A DNA stretch of 36,686 bases from Planctomycetota bacterium (GTDB lineage Bacteria > Planctomycetota > B15-G4 > JADJEK01), in NCBI GenBank assembly GCA_016213895.1, contig JACQZJ010000074.1:1-36686 (forward strand), written 5' to 3'. The notes beneath the pieces were generated by a model that had not been told where the DNA came from, did not search any database, and worked only from the letters and a program-made list of their open reading frames with translations. Numbering within the stretch: the first letter of the stretch is position 1; every line of letters starts with the position of its first letter. The translations under genes were made by a program, and so were the position numbers. Shown here piece after piece: positions 1 through 8,636 of this stretch.

Positions 1-180
1 ATCGTCAAGCTGATCTCTCGGACCGCAACAGCAACAGGTCTCAAGGTGATGTGCCGCCTGGACCGGCGCAGATACCCGACGGGCCGCAAGGTCACCGACG
101 AGGAGCTGCGGCGAGTGAACCTGGTGCGCAACAAGTTCCACGGCGACTGGAACTACGTCATTCGCCCGAGGTCGTCATAG
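1..180 (+). CDS. ISAzo13-family transposase, C-terminal fragment
   Basis: Reading frame 1 is open from the window edge to TAG at 178-180 and gives 59 residues. The tail has the pattern RRYPTGRKVTDEE, then NKFHGDWNYVIRP, which I recognise as the conserved C-terminus of ISAzo13 ('Rhodopirellula transposase') DDE enzymes. The catalytic residues lie upstream, outside the window, so activity cannot be judged. The gene points into the window. A second copy of the same tail is on the minus strand at the far end, with Leu replaced by Met at the codon holding base 106. The fragment is partial because of the window edge, not because of visible mutation. Confidence 0.85.
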   Translation: MVKLISRTATATGLKVMCRLDRRRYPTGRKVTDEELRRVNLVRNKFHGDWNYVIRPRSS

Positions 181-216
181 GCGGTGCGCGATGGTTATTT
201 ATTTACGCGGCCTTAC
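1..216 (+). mobile_element. ISAzo13-family insertion sequence, 3' end (left copy)
   Basis: This is the right-hand end of an insertion sequence whose remainder lies outside the window. Bases 52-216 recur in reverse complement at 36522-36686 with a single difference (C at 106 against A in the other copy). Identity stops sharply after 216, which places the IS terminus at or within a base or two of there. The last 20 bases are AT-rich compared with the surroundings (repeated TTATT/TTTA), as is common for IS termini. Family assignment rests on the encoded transposase C-terminus. No target-site duplication can be checked because the other end of the element is missing. Confidence 0.85.
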
Positions 217-285
217 CGTCACGGTCTTCGTCGTGGGAGAGGACGCGGCTTCCGCGGACCCGGCTTCAGCCTGAGCCGCGCCGCT
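217..285 (+). pseudogene. Rearranged fragment of a polysaccharide-deacetylase gene
   Basis: Bases 215-250 match 8803-8838 of the intact deacetylase gene with about two mismatches, and bases 245-272 then match 9009-9042 almost exactly. The 170 or so bases between those two parts of the gene are absent, and the join falls on a short sequence (GCGGC) present at both places. This is therefore a copy with an internal deletion across microhomology. It has the same orientation as the intact gene and is cut on its 5' side by the IS end at 216. On its 3' side it runs into an IS1634-type transposase remnant around 272-285. It lacks both metal-binding motifs of the enzyme and cannot be functional. Confidence 0.75.
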
Positions 286-639
286 CTGCCGCCGAGAGCG
301 GGCTCCTGCACGCCATCAGACGCACGCCCGGGTAGTCCGGAGAATGGACTTCGGCCAGGTCCTGCTCGTCGAACAGGGAACGCTGGATCGCGCACTGTCG
401 TACCGGCCGGCGGATCGCCGGGAAACGCAGCGCCGTGATCCAGCTGATCCCCTCGTGGCTGCGCCGATCCTCGGGAATCCGTGCCTCGGTCAACACGTCG
501 CAATCGCCCACGATCACCGCCTGGTCCGGACGAAGCCGCTCGCGGATCCTCCGCGCCGCGCTCGTCGCGGTCTGCGTGTCCCCCGTGGTCCCCTCGGACA
601 CTTCCACTGCCACCGGGCAACCCTCTTGCCTGGCGGAAC
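266..639 (-). pseudogene. IS1634-family transposase remnant
   Basis: The minus strand encodes a stretch resembling the middle of IS1634/IS4-superfamily transposases: QEGCPVAVEV, then VIVGDCDVLTEARI, GISWITALRFPAIR, LFDEQDLAEV and a final CRSPLSAAER. The aspartate in VGDCDVL is where the family usually has GDRGM, so the RG dipeptide is changed. There is no start codon in a suitable place, since a TAG lies just upstream near 657. The frame ends at a TGA (268-266) inside deacetylase-derived sequence. N- and C-terminal thirds are missing. It is a dead fragment marking an older insertion next to the metal-efflux operon. Family identification is from memory of conserved blocks. Confidence 0.7.
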
Positions 640-877
640 TTCCGGTCAGGAGAGGCTACAATGCCATGGTCCGATTCAACGAGCGGGTCGGCGTCGGCTC
701 CCGGACGCTGCGGAAAGTGGCGGGCCCCGTGGCCTTGCGGCGAGGGCGTCTGCGGCTATAGCACCGTTGTTCGCGAAGCGCGGCACATGTTCATCTTTCT
801 CACTCGGACTTGCCTCATCACGACTCATCGCCCCGCGGACTTCTTGCATCGATCGGAGGTGTCCCCTGAACCGTCGC
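640..877. other. Leader region of the metal-efflux operon
   Basis: No gene is supported here. Several short open frames exist on both strands, but none has family resemblance or convincing codon use. The promoter of the efflux operon should lie in this stretch, yet no clear -35/-10 pair or MerR/ArsR-type palindrome could be picked out by eye. A strong Shine-Dalgarno sequence (GGAGGT) is present at 855-860. It sits 5 bases from an in-frame CTG at 866 and 17 bases from the first in-frame ATG at 878. Confidence 0.5.
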
Positions 878-2260
878 ATGGCTACCGTCGCTGGCATGAT
901 CGCGATGATCACCGCAGGGGTCACCATCCCCGTTGTCGCGCACGAAGGGCACGGCAAGACGGAATCCGCATCGCTCGACCCCAACGCGCCCAAGAAAGTT
1001 TCGCCCGAGACCGCGATGGCCATCGGCCTCAAGACCGCGGAGGTGGATTTCGGCCAGGTCGAGGAGGTGTTGAGGCTCACTGGCACGGTCCGCGCCAGGC
1101 CCGACCGATCGTACGTCGTGTCGCCTCGGACCGCGGGCATCGTGCGATCGATCGGCGTGCAGCCAGGCGACGTGGTGATGAAGGGGGACGCGCTCGCGGA
1201 GGTCGAGTCGCAAGAGCTTGCCAAGAACCTCTATGATGTGCGGCGACTGGAGGCGGAGTATGAGCGACTCCTGGCCGACGGGAAGCGAACCGAATCGCTC
1301 GTCCGCTCGCTGGACATCGAAGTTCCCGCGGCAACGACGGTCGCGGAGATCGCCGAGGCGGAGGCTTCGCGTCTCGCAGCGAGCGGCGAGGCGGTGTCGG
1401 CCAACCTGCTGGCCCAGCGACGGAGCGAAGCCGTCAAGCTCCGGGCCGACGCGGTCCTGAAGGCGCTGGCTCTCGACCAAGCGAAAGCCGATGTGCAATC
1501 GCTCCGATCGCAGGCGGAGTCGACGCTGCGCTCGGTCGAGGCACTCAAGGGCGTGCTTCCGCCGGCGCAGGCGACCGGCAGCACCGAGGTACTCGCCGAC
1601 CCGGCACGTCCGGGCCTGGTCCGGTTCCTCTCTCCCATTGACGGTGTGGTCGTGATGCGCGCGGCGATCGCGGGCCAAGGCGCTGAAGCTGGCGCCAAGA
1701 TGCTCACGATCGCCGATGTCTCCAGCGTGCAGATTGAGGGCGAGGTGCCCGAGAGCCTCGTGAATGGTCTGGCTGCTGCCGGCACGCCCAGCGTGCGTGT
1801 GCGACGTTCCGGTGACGACTCGCTCGTGTCCACCGGCACGGTTCGCTTCATCAGCCCCGTGATCGACGCGAGCAAGCGCACGGCCCACGTCATCATCGAC
1901 TCCGACAACCCCGGGGGCGTGCTCCGGCAGGGCATGTTCGTGGAACTCGCCGTGGTGCTGCGGCAGACCGACTCAGCCGTCGTGGTCCCACGATCCGCGG
2001 TGCTGGCCGACGGGCCTCAGCACTACGTGTTCGTCCAGGACGGGGAGTACTTCAAGCTCAAGGACATCGCCACCGGTACCTCAGACGACCGCGTGGTTGA
2101 GGTGAGGATGGGCCTCACTCCCGGAGACGTCGTGATCGTCCAGGGCGCGTTCGCCGTCTCGCAGCTGCGCGGTATTGCTGGCGGCACCACGCCGTCGCCC
2201 GCTGCCGCACCGGCTCAGACCGCCGCGGAACCCTCCTCACCCAGCGGCGGCACGCGCTGA
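878..2260 (+). CDS. Periplasmic adaptor subunit of heavy-metal RND efflux (CzcB/CusB-type, HlyD family)
   Basis: The gene encodes a 460-residue membrane-fusion protein linking an inner-membrane RND pump to an outer-membrane channel. It begins with a hydrophobic signal segment (about residues 1-24), followed by a His-rich HEGHG patch. Next come a barrel/lipoyl half near RPDRSYVVSPRTAG, a long Ala/Glu/Arg-rich helical hairpin (about 120-220), the second lipoyl half (FLSPIDGVVV) and beta-barrel plus membrane-proximal segments ending in FVQDGEYF. Length fits the family. The start is ambiguous: ATG 878 is used here, but CTG 866 has far better spacing to the ribosome site. The C-terminal tail is low-complexity Ala/Pro/Ser. 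The pump gene follows 24 bp downstream. Metal specificity (Cu/Ag or Zn/Co/Cd) cannot be read from the sequence. Confidence 0.88.
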   Translation: MATVAGMIAMITAGVTIPVVAHEGHGKTESASLDPNAPKKVSPETAMAIGLKTAEVDFGQVEEVLRLTGTVRARPDRSYVVSPRTAGIVRSIGVQPGDVVMKGDALAEVESQELAKNLYDVRRLEAEYERLLADGKRTESLVRSLDIEVPAATTVAEIAEAEASRLAASGEAVSANLLAQRRSEAVKLRADAVLKALALDQAKADVQSLRSQAESTLRSVEALKGVLPPAQATGSTEVLADPARPGLVRFLSPIDGVVVMRAAIAGQGAEAGAKMLTIADVSSVQIEGEVPESLVNGLAAAGTPSVRVRRSGDDSLVSTGTVRFISPVIDASKRTAHVIIDSDNPGGVLRQGMFVELAVVLRQTDSAVVVPRSAVLADGPQHYVFVQDGEYFKLKDIATGTSDDRVVEVRMGLTPGDVVIVQGAFAVSQLRGIAGGTTPSPAAAPAQTAAEPSSPSGGTR

Positions 2261-2284
2261 TGCGTCGTCAAGGAGCTTGACTCC

Positions 2285-5200
2285 GTGCTCAACGCGATCA
2301 TCCGATTCTCGCTGAAGAACCGGGTGCTGGTCCTGATGGCCGCGCTCCTGGTGTCGGTGTACGGACTCTACGTTGCGGTGAACACCAGGACCGACGTGCT
2401 GCCGGACCTCAACCGCCCGGTTGTCACGATCATGACCGAGGCACTCGGTCTGGCCCCGGAGGAGGTCGAGGCCCAAGTCACGTACTTCATCGAGACCGCC
2501 GTCAACGGCGCGCCCGGCGTCGACCGCGTCCGCAGCAGCAGCGCCCTGGGGCTCTCGGTAGTCTATGTCGAGTTCGAGTGGAACAGCGACGTCCGCTATA
2601 ACCGCCAGATCGTGCAGGAGCGGCTCGCGTCGATCAGCGAGAAACTGCCGCCGGGCGTGGTCCCGGCGATGGCCCCGATCTCCAGCATCATGGGCGAGAT
2701 CGTCCTCATGAGCGTGCGGAGCGGCACGCTCTCGCCGCTGGAGGTCCGCACGCTCGCGGAGTTCACGCTCCGGCCAAGCATCCTCTCCATTCCCGGCATC
2801 GCCCAGGTCACAGTGATGGGCGGCGAACTCAAGCAGTTCCGCGTAGAGGCCGACCCCGACAAGCTCCGCCTGTACGACCTGACGATGGACGACCTGGAGA
2901 AGGCGCTCAGCCAGTCCAACCAGAACACTGGTGGCGGGTTCGTCGTGACGGGAGCACAGGAACTGGTTGTGCGCAATCTGGGCCGGGTGCAGACCGCGGA
3001 CGACATCGCCGAGTCGCTCGTAGCCAACCATCCAGGCGACCACGACGACCCGCCCCGTGCAATCCTCGTGAGGGACGTGGCGCGTGTGGTCGAAGCAGGC
3101 ACCACCATCAAGCGTGGCGAGGGCTCCGCGAACGCCAAGCCCGCCGTCGTCATGGCGATCCAGAAACAGCCGTCGGCGGACACGATCGCGCTGACCGGGG
3201 CCCTCGATCACGTTCTGGAGCAGATGAAGCCGACCTTGCCGTCAGACCTGGAGATCAACCCGGACGTCTTCCGCCAGAAGCACTTCATCGAGGCGTCCAT
3301 CAGGAACGTGCTGCAAGCACTGCGCGACGGCTCGGTGCTCGTCGTTATCATCCTGGTACTGTTCCTGATGAACGTGCGGACGACGCTCATCACGCTGACC
3401 GCCCTGCCTCTGTCGATCGTCATGACCATCCTGGTCTTCCACTGGTTCGGCATGAGCGTCAACACCATGACGCTCGGCGGTCTTGCGGTGGCGATCGGGG
3501 AGCTGGTGGACGACGCGGTGGTCGATGTGGAGAACGTGTTCCGCCGCCTCCGCGAAAACCGCCACTCGGCGAACCCGCTGCCGGCGATGCGCGTGGTTTA
3601 CCAGGCATCCAGCGAGGTTCGCAACCCCATCATCATGGGCACGATCATCGTGAACATGGTCTTCCTGCCCACGTTCTTCCTGCCGGGCATCGAGGGCCGG
3701 CTGTTCTGGCCCCTGGCTCAGGCGTACATCATCAGCATCTTCGCGTCCCTGCTGGTGGCCCTCAGCACCACACCGGTGCTCGCGTACTACCTGCTCCCCA
3801 GCATGAAGCGGACGAGGGACGGGCGCGACGGTCCCGTGCTTCGTTTCTGCAAGCACCTTGCGATGAAGTCATATTCACTTGCCCTGCCGCACCCGTGGAA
3901 AGTCATGGGCGCGGGTGCGACCGTCTTTGCCGTTGCGCTCTTCGTGGTCACGCGGCTGGGCTCGGAGTTTCTGCCGTCCTTCAACGAGGGCACGGCGGTG
4001 GTGCAGTTCTACGGCAAGCCGGGCCTGTCGCTGAAGGAGTCCGACGGGCTGGGCCGCAAGGCCGAGGAGATCATCCTTTCGATTCCGCAGGTCAAGCAGG
4101 TCGCTCGTCGCACCGGCCGCGCCGAACAGGACGAGCACGCGATGGGCGTCCACGCGAGCGAGATCGAGGTGGATTTCTGGACCAAGGAGGAATCGAGGAC
4201 CCCTGATGAGAGCGGACTGTCCAATGGCCGCACTCCCCCGTCCCCGAAGGACATTCGCCCGCGCGAAGAGGTCTTCGCCAGGATCGAGTCCAGGCTCAAG
4301 GCCTTCCCCGGCTTCGCGGTGGGCATCGGCCAGCCCATCAGCCACCGCATCGAGCACCTGCTCTCGGGCGTGCGGGCCCAGGTGGCCATCAAGATCTTCG
4401 GCGACGACCTGAACACGCTGCGCTCGCTGGCGGAACGGACCAGATCGGCGATGGACGGGATCGAGGGTGTCGCGGACCTGCAAGTGGAGCAGCAGGTACT
4501 GGTGCCGCAGCTACACATCGCAGTGAATCGCACGGCAGCAGCACGCGTGGGCTTTACGCCCAAGGCCCTCACTGACGCCATGGAGACGGCGACCAAGGGC
4601 AGGATTGTGGGCCGGGTCCTGGACGGCCTGCGCACGTTCGATATGGTGCTGACGCTCGACGACGAGTACCGGAACGACCCGAGACGGCTGGGCGACGTGC
4701 GGCTGATCTCCCCTACAGGGGCGGTCGTGCTGGTGCGCGACGTGGCTGACATCATCGAGAAGCTCGGCCCTAACGAGGTCCAGCGCGAGAACACCCGGCG
4801 CCGCATCGTGGTGCAGTGCAACGTACGAGGCCGCGACCTGGGCTCGACGGTGCAGGAGGTCCAGGATTCCATCCGGCAGGACGTCCAGCTGCCGCAGGGC
4901 TACACGATGGAGTTCGGCGGCGTGTACGAGGCCCAGAAGCGATCGACGCGGCTGCTCCTGATCCTGGGCATGTGCAGCCTGATCGCGATCTTCGTGCTGC
5001 TGTACACGCGCTACAAGTCATCGCAGGTGGCAATCCAGATCCTGCTCAACGTGCCGTTCGCGTTTGTCGGGAGCGTCGCGGCACTGGTGATCGCCCGCGA
5101 GCCGTTCAGCGTGGCGTCGTTGGTGGGCCTCATCTCCCTCACGGGCATCGCCACGCGCAACGGCGTGCTGATGATCAGCCACTACATTCACCTGATGACC

Positions 5201-5614
5201 CACGAGGGCTTGCCCTTCGGCCGGGAGCTGGTGGTCAGGGGCTCGCAGGAGCGGGTCGCGCCGGTGCTCATGACCGCGCTTACGGCTGGGCTGGGCCTGG
5301 TCCCGCTGGTGTTGTCGCGCGGCGAGGCCGGCAAGGAGATCCTGTTTCCCGTCGCGCTGGTGATCTTGGGCGGGCTCATCACCAGCACGGCACTGGACTT
5401 CTTCGTCACGCCGACGGTCTTCCTGAGATTCGGCAGGCATGCGGCGGAGCGGCTTGCCCGCGAGCACAAGCGAAGCCGGGAGGACCCGCTGGCGGAGATG
5501 TCGGATCACGGCGTCGATGGGATCGTGGCCACCGTGGAGGTGCGCGAGCCCGAACCTGGAACAGCCCGCGGGAGTATTGAGGCTCCGCAGGCCTCTGAAA
5601 GGACCGAGCCATGA
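2285..5614 (+). CDS. Heavy-metal RND efflux pump, inner-membrane permease (CzcA/CusA family)
   Basis: The gene encodes a 1109-residue proton-driven transporter, normal length for HME-type RND pumps. It has an N-terminal helix (NAIIRFSLKNRVLVLMAALL), two large periplasmic porter loops and clusters of transmembrane helices around residues 345-510 and 890-1060. The TM4 signature is complete: E406, D409/D410 and E416 in the ELVDDAVVDVEN segment match the acidic proton-relay pattern of CzcA/CusA. The end of the protein is a charged cytoplasmic tail rich in Glu/Pro. Translation starts at GTG 2285 with AAGGAG at 2270-2275. The stop overlaps the next gene's ATG (ATGA, 5611-5614), so the two are probably translationally coupled. 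Codon use is less GC-extreme than in genes after 8.6 kb. The exact substrate metal is undetermined. Confidence 0.93.
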   Translation: MLNAIIRFSLKNRVLVLMAALLVSVYGLYVAVNTRTDVLPDLNRPVVTIMTEALGLAPEEVEAQVTYFIETAVNGAPGVDRVRSSSALGLSVVYVEFEWNSDVRYNRQIVQERLASISEKLPPGVVPAMAPISSIMGEIVLMSVRSGTLSPLEVRTLAEFTLRPSILSIPGIAQVTVMGGELKQFRVEADPDKLRLYDLTMDDLEKALSQSNQNTGGGFVVTGAQELVVRNLGRVQTADDIAESLVANHPGDHDDPPRAILVRDVARVVEAGTTIKRGEGSANAKPAVVMAIQKQPSADTIALTGALDHVLEQMKPTLPSDLEINPDVFRQKHFIEASIRNVLQALRDGSVLVVIILVLFLMNVRTTLITLTALPLSIVMTILVFHWFGMSVNTMTLGGLAVAIGELVDDAVVDVENVFRRLRENRHSANPLPAMRVVYQASSEVRNPIIMGTIIVNMVFLPTFFLPGIEGRLFWPLAQAYIISIFASLLVALSTTPVLAYYLLPSMKRTRDGRDGPVLRFCKHLAMKSYSLALPHPWKVMGAGATVFAVALFVVTRLGSEFLPSFNEGTAVVQFYGKPGLSLKESDGLGRKAEEIILSIPQVKQVARRTGRAEQDEHAMGVHASEIEVDFWTKEESRTPDESGLSNGRTPPSPKDIRPREEVFARIESRLKAFPGFAVGIGQPISHRIEHLLSGVRAQVAIKIFGDDLNTLRSLAERTRSAMDGIEGVADLQVEQQVLVPQLHIAVNRTAAARVGFTPKALTDAMETATKGRIVGRVLDGLRTFDMVLTLDDEYRNDPRRLGDVRLISPTGAVVLVRDVADIIEKLGPNEVQRENTRRRIVVQCNVRGRDLGSTVQEVQDSIRQDVQLPQGYTMEFGGVYEAQKRSTRLLLILGMCSLIAIFVLLYTRYKSSQVAIQILLNVPFAFVGSVAALVIAREPFSVASLVGLISLTGIATRNGVLMISHYIHLMTHEGLPFGRELVVRGSQERVAPVLMTALTAGLGLVPLVLSRGEAGKEILFPVALVILGGLITSTALDFFVTPTVFLRFGRHAAERLAREHKRSREDPLAEMSDHGVDGIVATVEVREPEPGTARGSIEAPQASERTEP

Positions 5615-6903
5615 ATATGAGATTTCCAACCCTTGGTGCAGCCGTCGCGGCTGCGGCGTTGTGGGCGACGCCTGTTTACGCCCAGCACGAGCCCGGGCAG
5701 GCCGCCGGGAAGCACGAGACCCCGGACACCTACGTCGCGGCCGTCGCTGAGATCGATGAACGGCTGCAGAACATCGACGGGCTGATCAAGAGCGGGAAGC
5801 TTGACGGTGTGCATGCCGAGGCTCAAGTGATCGTGGGGGTAGCCAACACGCTGGCGCAACTGGCCCTGAAGCCTGGCTCGGGCGTGCCCAAGGAAGCCGT
5901 GAAGGAGATCAACAAGACCGCCAAGGAGCTGGCGGGCAAGTTCGACGCCATCGACGAAGCAGGCGACTCGGGTGATGAGGCGGCCACGCGCAAGGTGTAC
6001 GCCGAGATGGTTGCACTCCAGGCTACGCTCAGGAAACACGCCCCCGCGGAGGAGTCGGCTCGCGATCTCTACTCGTGCCCGATGCACCCGGAGGTCCGCC
6101 AGGTTGGCCCGGGTACGTGCCCCAAGTGCGGTATGGCCCTGGTGAAACACACGACCGACAAGTACTCCGTGGACGTGCAGCCCTCGGGCGGCGCGATCAC
6201 GGCCGGGAAGTCGGCCACGCTCAAGCTGGCGCTCAAAGACCCGACCGGTGCGCTCGTCACCAAACTGGAGACGGTGCATGAGAGGATCCTGCACCTGCTG
6301 GTTGTCTCGAGGGATCTGTCGTGGTACGCGCACGAGCACCCGGTCGTGCAGCCCGACGGCACGTTCACGCTGACCGTCACGTTCCCGCAGGGTGGTGACT
6401 ACGTGCTCTACCACGACTTCAGCCCCCCGGGCGTGGGCCAGCAGGTCGTGCAGGCGCCGCTCAAGGTGGACGGCAGTGCCCCGGCGCCCGTCGCGCTCGA
6501 GGTTGACGCGGCGGCGCCCAAGGCCATCGATGGGTACATGATCGCGCTCGACACCGGGGGCGAGGTCAAGACCGGCGGCGAAACGCACATGGCGTACACG
6601 ATCACCAGGGACGGCAAGCCCGTGACCGACCTGCAGCCCTACCTGGGCGCAATGGGCCACCTGGTCATCATCAGCCAAGACCTGGAGAGCTTCGTGCATA
6701 GCCACCCGCACGAGGAGGGTGCGGAGCACGCGGGTGGAGGCGAGGGTGGGCCCAGGGTGGACTTCGAGGCGCACTTCCAGAGGCCCGGCCTGTACAAGGG
6801 CTGGGCCCAGTTCCAGCACAGCGGCAAGGTCATCACCGCGCCGTTCACCTTCGAGGTCATGCGGGGCGACGCGGGCCCTGAACCGCACGATCACGGCGGC
6901 TAA
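5611..6903 (+). CDS. Secreted metal-binding protein with HMBD (CxMH..CxxCG) domain
   Basis: The gene encodes 430 residues: a signal peptide ending near residue 25 (VYA/QH), an alpha-helical segment (about 30-145) and a compact heavy-metal-binding domain at 154-177. That domain has ligand candidates C156, M158, H159, C170 and C173 in the order YSCPMHPEV...GTCPKCGM. Two beta-type domains follow, rich in His (YAHEHP, VHSHPHEE), with a His-containing tail HDHGG. In many organisms the HMBD is fused to the adaptor (CusB-like) or to a copper ATPase. Here it is a separate protein encoded between pump and outer-membrane factor, so a CusF-like role as metal chaperone or sensor for the pump is inferred. 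The stop codon TAA lies inside an IS-terminus-like sequence (6902 onward), so the native C-terminus may have been slightly altered. Confidence 0.8.
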   Translation: MNMRFPTLGAAVAAAALWATPVYAQHEPGQAAGKHETPDTYVAAVAEIDERLQNIDGLIKSGKLDGVHAEAQVIVGVANTLAQLALKPGSGVPKEAVKEINKTAKELAGKFDAIDEAGDSGDEAATRKVYAEMVALQATLRKHAPAEESARDLYSCPMHPEVRQVGPGTCPKCGMALVKHTTDKYSVDVQPSGGAITAGKSATLKLALKDPTGALVTKLETVHERILHLLVVSRDLSWYAHEHPVVQPDGTFTLTVTFPQGGDYVLYHDFSPPGVGQQVVQAPLKVDGSAPAPVALEVDAAAPKAIDGYMIALDTGGEVKTGGETHMAYTITRDGKPVTDLQPYLGAMGHLVIISQDLESFVHSHPHEEGAEHAGGGEGGPRVDFEAHFQRPGLYKGWAQFQHSGKVITAPFTFEVMRGDAGPEPHDHGG

Positions 6904-6930
6904 GGCCGCGTAAGTAAACAAGGGTGACCG
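6902..6930. repeat. Solitary IS-terminus-like sequence
   Basis: The stretch starting TAAGGCCGCGTAAGTAAACA closely resembles the reverse complement of the ISAzo13 end at 36522-36543 (TAAGGCCGCGTAAATAAATA). They differ at two of the first 20 positions and diverge afterwards. No transposase sequence adjoins it. It is either the opposite terminal inverted repeat of a related element left behind after deletion, or a scar of excision. It supplies the TAA stop of the HMBD gene. Confidence 0.55.
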
Positions 6931-6995
6931 AAGAACCTCACTCGACCCGGGCCGCGAGAGCGGCGCGCACCGATTGACCGGCGGAGACCACCGGC

Positions 6996-8399
6996 ATGGG
7001 AAGACTCAAGGCGGCACTCCTGACGATCGCGCCTGGCGTGATCGCGGTCCTGGCGGCATGCGCGTCGCTGGACCCCAGGCCCGATGTCGACCGCGCCAGC
7101 CGGACCGTGCGGGAGCGATCGTTCTTCGCAACGGGCTGGGAGGCCCCCTGGCCGCGTGAACTCGAAGACTGGGACGGCGCGAGTCCGCTGTCGGTGGGGC
7201 GGGCGGTCGTGCTCTCGCTGAAGAACAACCGGGAGATCCGTCGCCAGGTGGAACTCATCGGCGCCGGCCGCGCCGACCTCGTACAGGCGGGCCTGCTGCC
7301 GAACCCCGTGCTCTCGGTCGCGCTGCGCTTTCCGATGGACCCGGCGTCCGGGTCGTCGCAGGCGGGGGCCTCGGTGGTGCAGGATCTCGTGTCGCTGTGG
7401 CTGCGGCCGCGGCGGACCGAATCGGCCGAGGCACGGCTGAATGAAGCCGTGCTCGCGCTGTCGGACCGCTCGCTGCGGCTGGTGGCGGACGTGAAGCAGA
7501 GCCACGCGAAGGTAGTCTATGGACAGCGGGCTTTGGAGCTGACGCATGACAGCCTGGTGACCGTGGACCGGTCGATCGAGGTGCTCGAGCGCCGGATTCA
7601 GGGCGGCGAGGGCACCAGGCTCGATGTGAACCGCGCTCGCCAGCAGCATGTCGTGCTGGAGGCCGGTTTCAAGCGGCAGGAACGCGACCTGGCCAAGGAG
7701 AAGCGGGTGCTCCTGCGGCTTGTCGGCTTCGCCGCCGCCGGTGCGGAGTGGGTGGCGAGCGAGGACGGCGTGGACGATCAGGCCGGCCAGGAACCAAGCC
7801 TGGCGGAGTCTCTCGACGAGAAGGGCGTGATAGCGCTCGCGGCCACGCAACGGCTGGACGTTGCCGCTGCCCTGGCAGTGGTCGAGGCCAATGCCGCCGA
7901 CCTCAACATCGAGGAACTCAGCCGCGTGGAAAGCCTCGGGCTGGGCCTCACGTTCGAGCAGACCGAGGACAAGGCTCGCTTCCTCGGGCCGGACGTTGAG
8001 ATCCACGTCCCCATCTTCGACATGAATCAGGCGCAGATCGCCAAGGCGGGGTCGGCGGCCAAGGCGGCCCTGATCAACTACGAGGCGGTTGTGCAGCAGG
8101 CCGTGGCGCAGGCTCGGGGCGCGTACATCGAGGCCCGCACGTCCACGGACATAGCCCACATGTATCGGCATCGAGTGCTCGCCGTCGCGGAAGAGAATCT
8201 GACCCTCGCCGAGGCGACGCTCAAGGCCGGCCAAGACGACGTGACGGTGCTCCTTTCGGCGCAGCAATCGCTCATCGAAGCAAGACAGTCGGTCAACAGC
8301 TTGCTGTTGGAAGCGGCGCTGGCGAGGATCGAACTGGAGTACGCGGTCGGGGGCAGGCTTACCCCGACCTCGACGAATGTAGTCCGACCCGAGGATTGA
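6996..8399 (+). CDS. Outer-membrane factor of the metal-efflux system (TolC/CzcC-type lipoprotein)
   Basis: The gene encodes a 467-residue outer-membrane efflux protein. Residues 1-22 form a lipoprotein signal with lipobox LAAC (Cys22), as in NodT/CzcC-type channels. Two homologous halves follow the usual pattern: LSVGRAVVLSLKNN with AGLLPNP in the first half, and long heptad-rich helices such as ALAVVEANAADLNIEEL and AEENLTLAEATLKAG in the second. The start ATG has GGAG at 6983-6986, spacing 9. It is the last gene of the efflux operon, separated by 92 bp from the metal-binding protein. That gap holds the IS-end-like scar, so coupling may have been disturbed. Together with the two upstream transporter genes it makes a complete tripartite exporter. 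Confidence 0.87.
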   Translation: MGRLKAALLTIAPGVIAVLAACASLDPRPDVDRASRTVRERSFFATGWEAPWPRELEDWDGASPLSVGRAVVLSLKNNREIRRQVELIGAGRADLVQAGLLPNPVLSVALRFPMDPASGSSQAGASVVQDLVSLWLRPRRTESAEARLNEAVLALSDRSLRLVADVKQSHAKVVYGQRALELTHDSLVTVDRSIEVLERRIQGGEGTRLDVNRARQQHVVLEAGFKRQERDLAKEKRVLLRLVGFAAAGAEWVASEDGVDDQAGQEPSLAESLDEKGVIALAATQRLDVAAALAVVEANAADLNIEELSRVESLGLGLTFEQTEDKARFLGPDVEIHVPIFDMNQAQIAKAGSAAKAALINYEAVVQQAVAQARGAYIEARTSTDIAHMYRHRVLAVAEENLTLAEATLKAGQDDVTVLLSAQQSLIEARQSVNSLLLEAALARIELEYAVGGRLTPTSTNVVRPED

Positions 8400-8401
8400 G
8401 C

Positions 8402-8416
8402 CGGCGTGCTACGCCG
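8402..8416 (+). terminator. Short hairpin after the efflux operon
   Basis: CGGCGT (8402-8407) pairs with ACGCCG (8411-8416) around a 3-base loop, two bases after the stop codon of the outer-membrane factor gene. No T-run follows, so it is only a candidate terminator. Confidence 0.3.
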
Positions 8417-8636
8417 CATCGAGCACGAGACCAAGGTCGAGAACCTGACTTCCTGGGAATGGAAGGCTCAGGGCGGGGCGACGCCCGCCTGCGTCCCGTA
8501 GCGCACCTCCACCCCCGTTCCGCAGTCTCAGCCGACGGACCGTCGGAAGTCGAGACTGGGTTCACCGGACGTGTATACTCCTCGGACATCTCGCGGAGAG
8601 CTACACCTGCTCTGGCAGAGGTATATCCTGGACGGC
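8417..8636. other. Junction between efflux block and deacetylase gene
   Basis: No gene is supported. The stretch contains a perfect 6-bp palindrome, CCGACG/CGTCGG (8532-8537 and 8541-8546), and a TATACT box at 8574-8579 that could be the -10 element for the deacetylase gene. A -35 element is unconvincing. Base composition shifts to the GC-richer style of the rest of the window across this region, so the right border of the acquired block probably lies here. Confidence 0.4.

Noticed and set aside
640-865. Short open frames starting at the ATGs near 661-667
   Set aside because: No recognisable family, atypical composition and too short to separate from chance in this base composition.
344-877. 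Open extension upstream of the adaptor gene
   Set aside because: It runs antisense through the IS1634 remnant and has no ribosome site; the signal peptide and GGAGGT place the start at 866 or 878.
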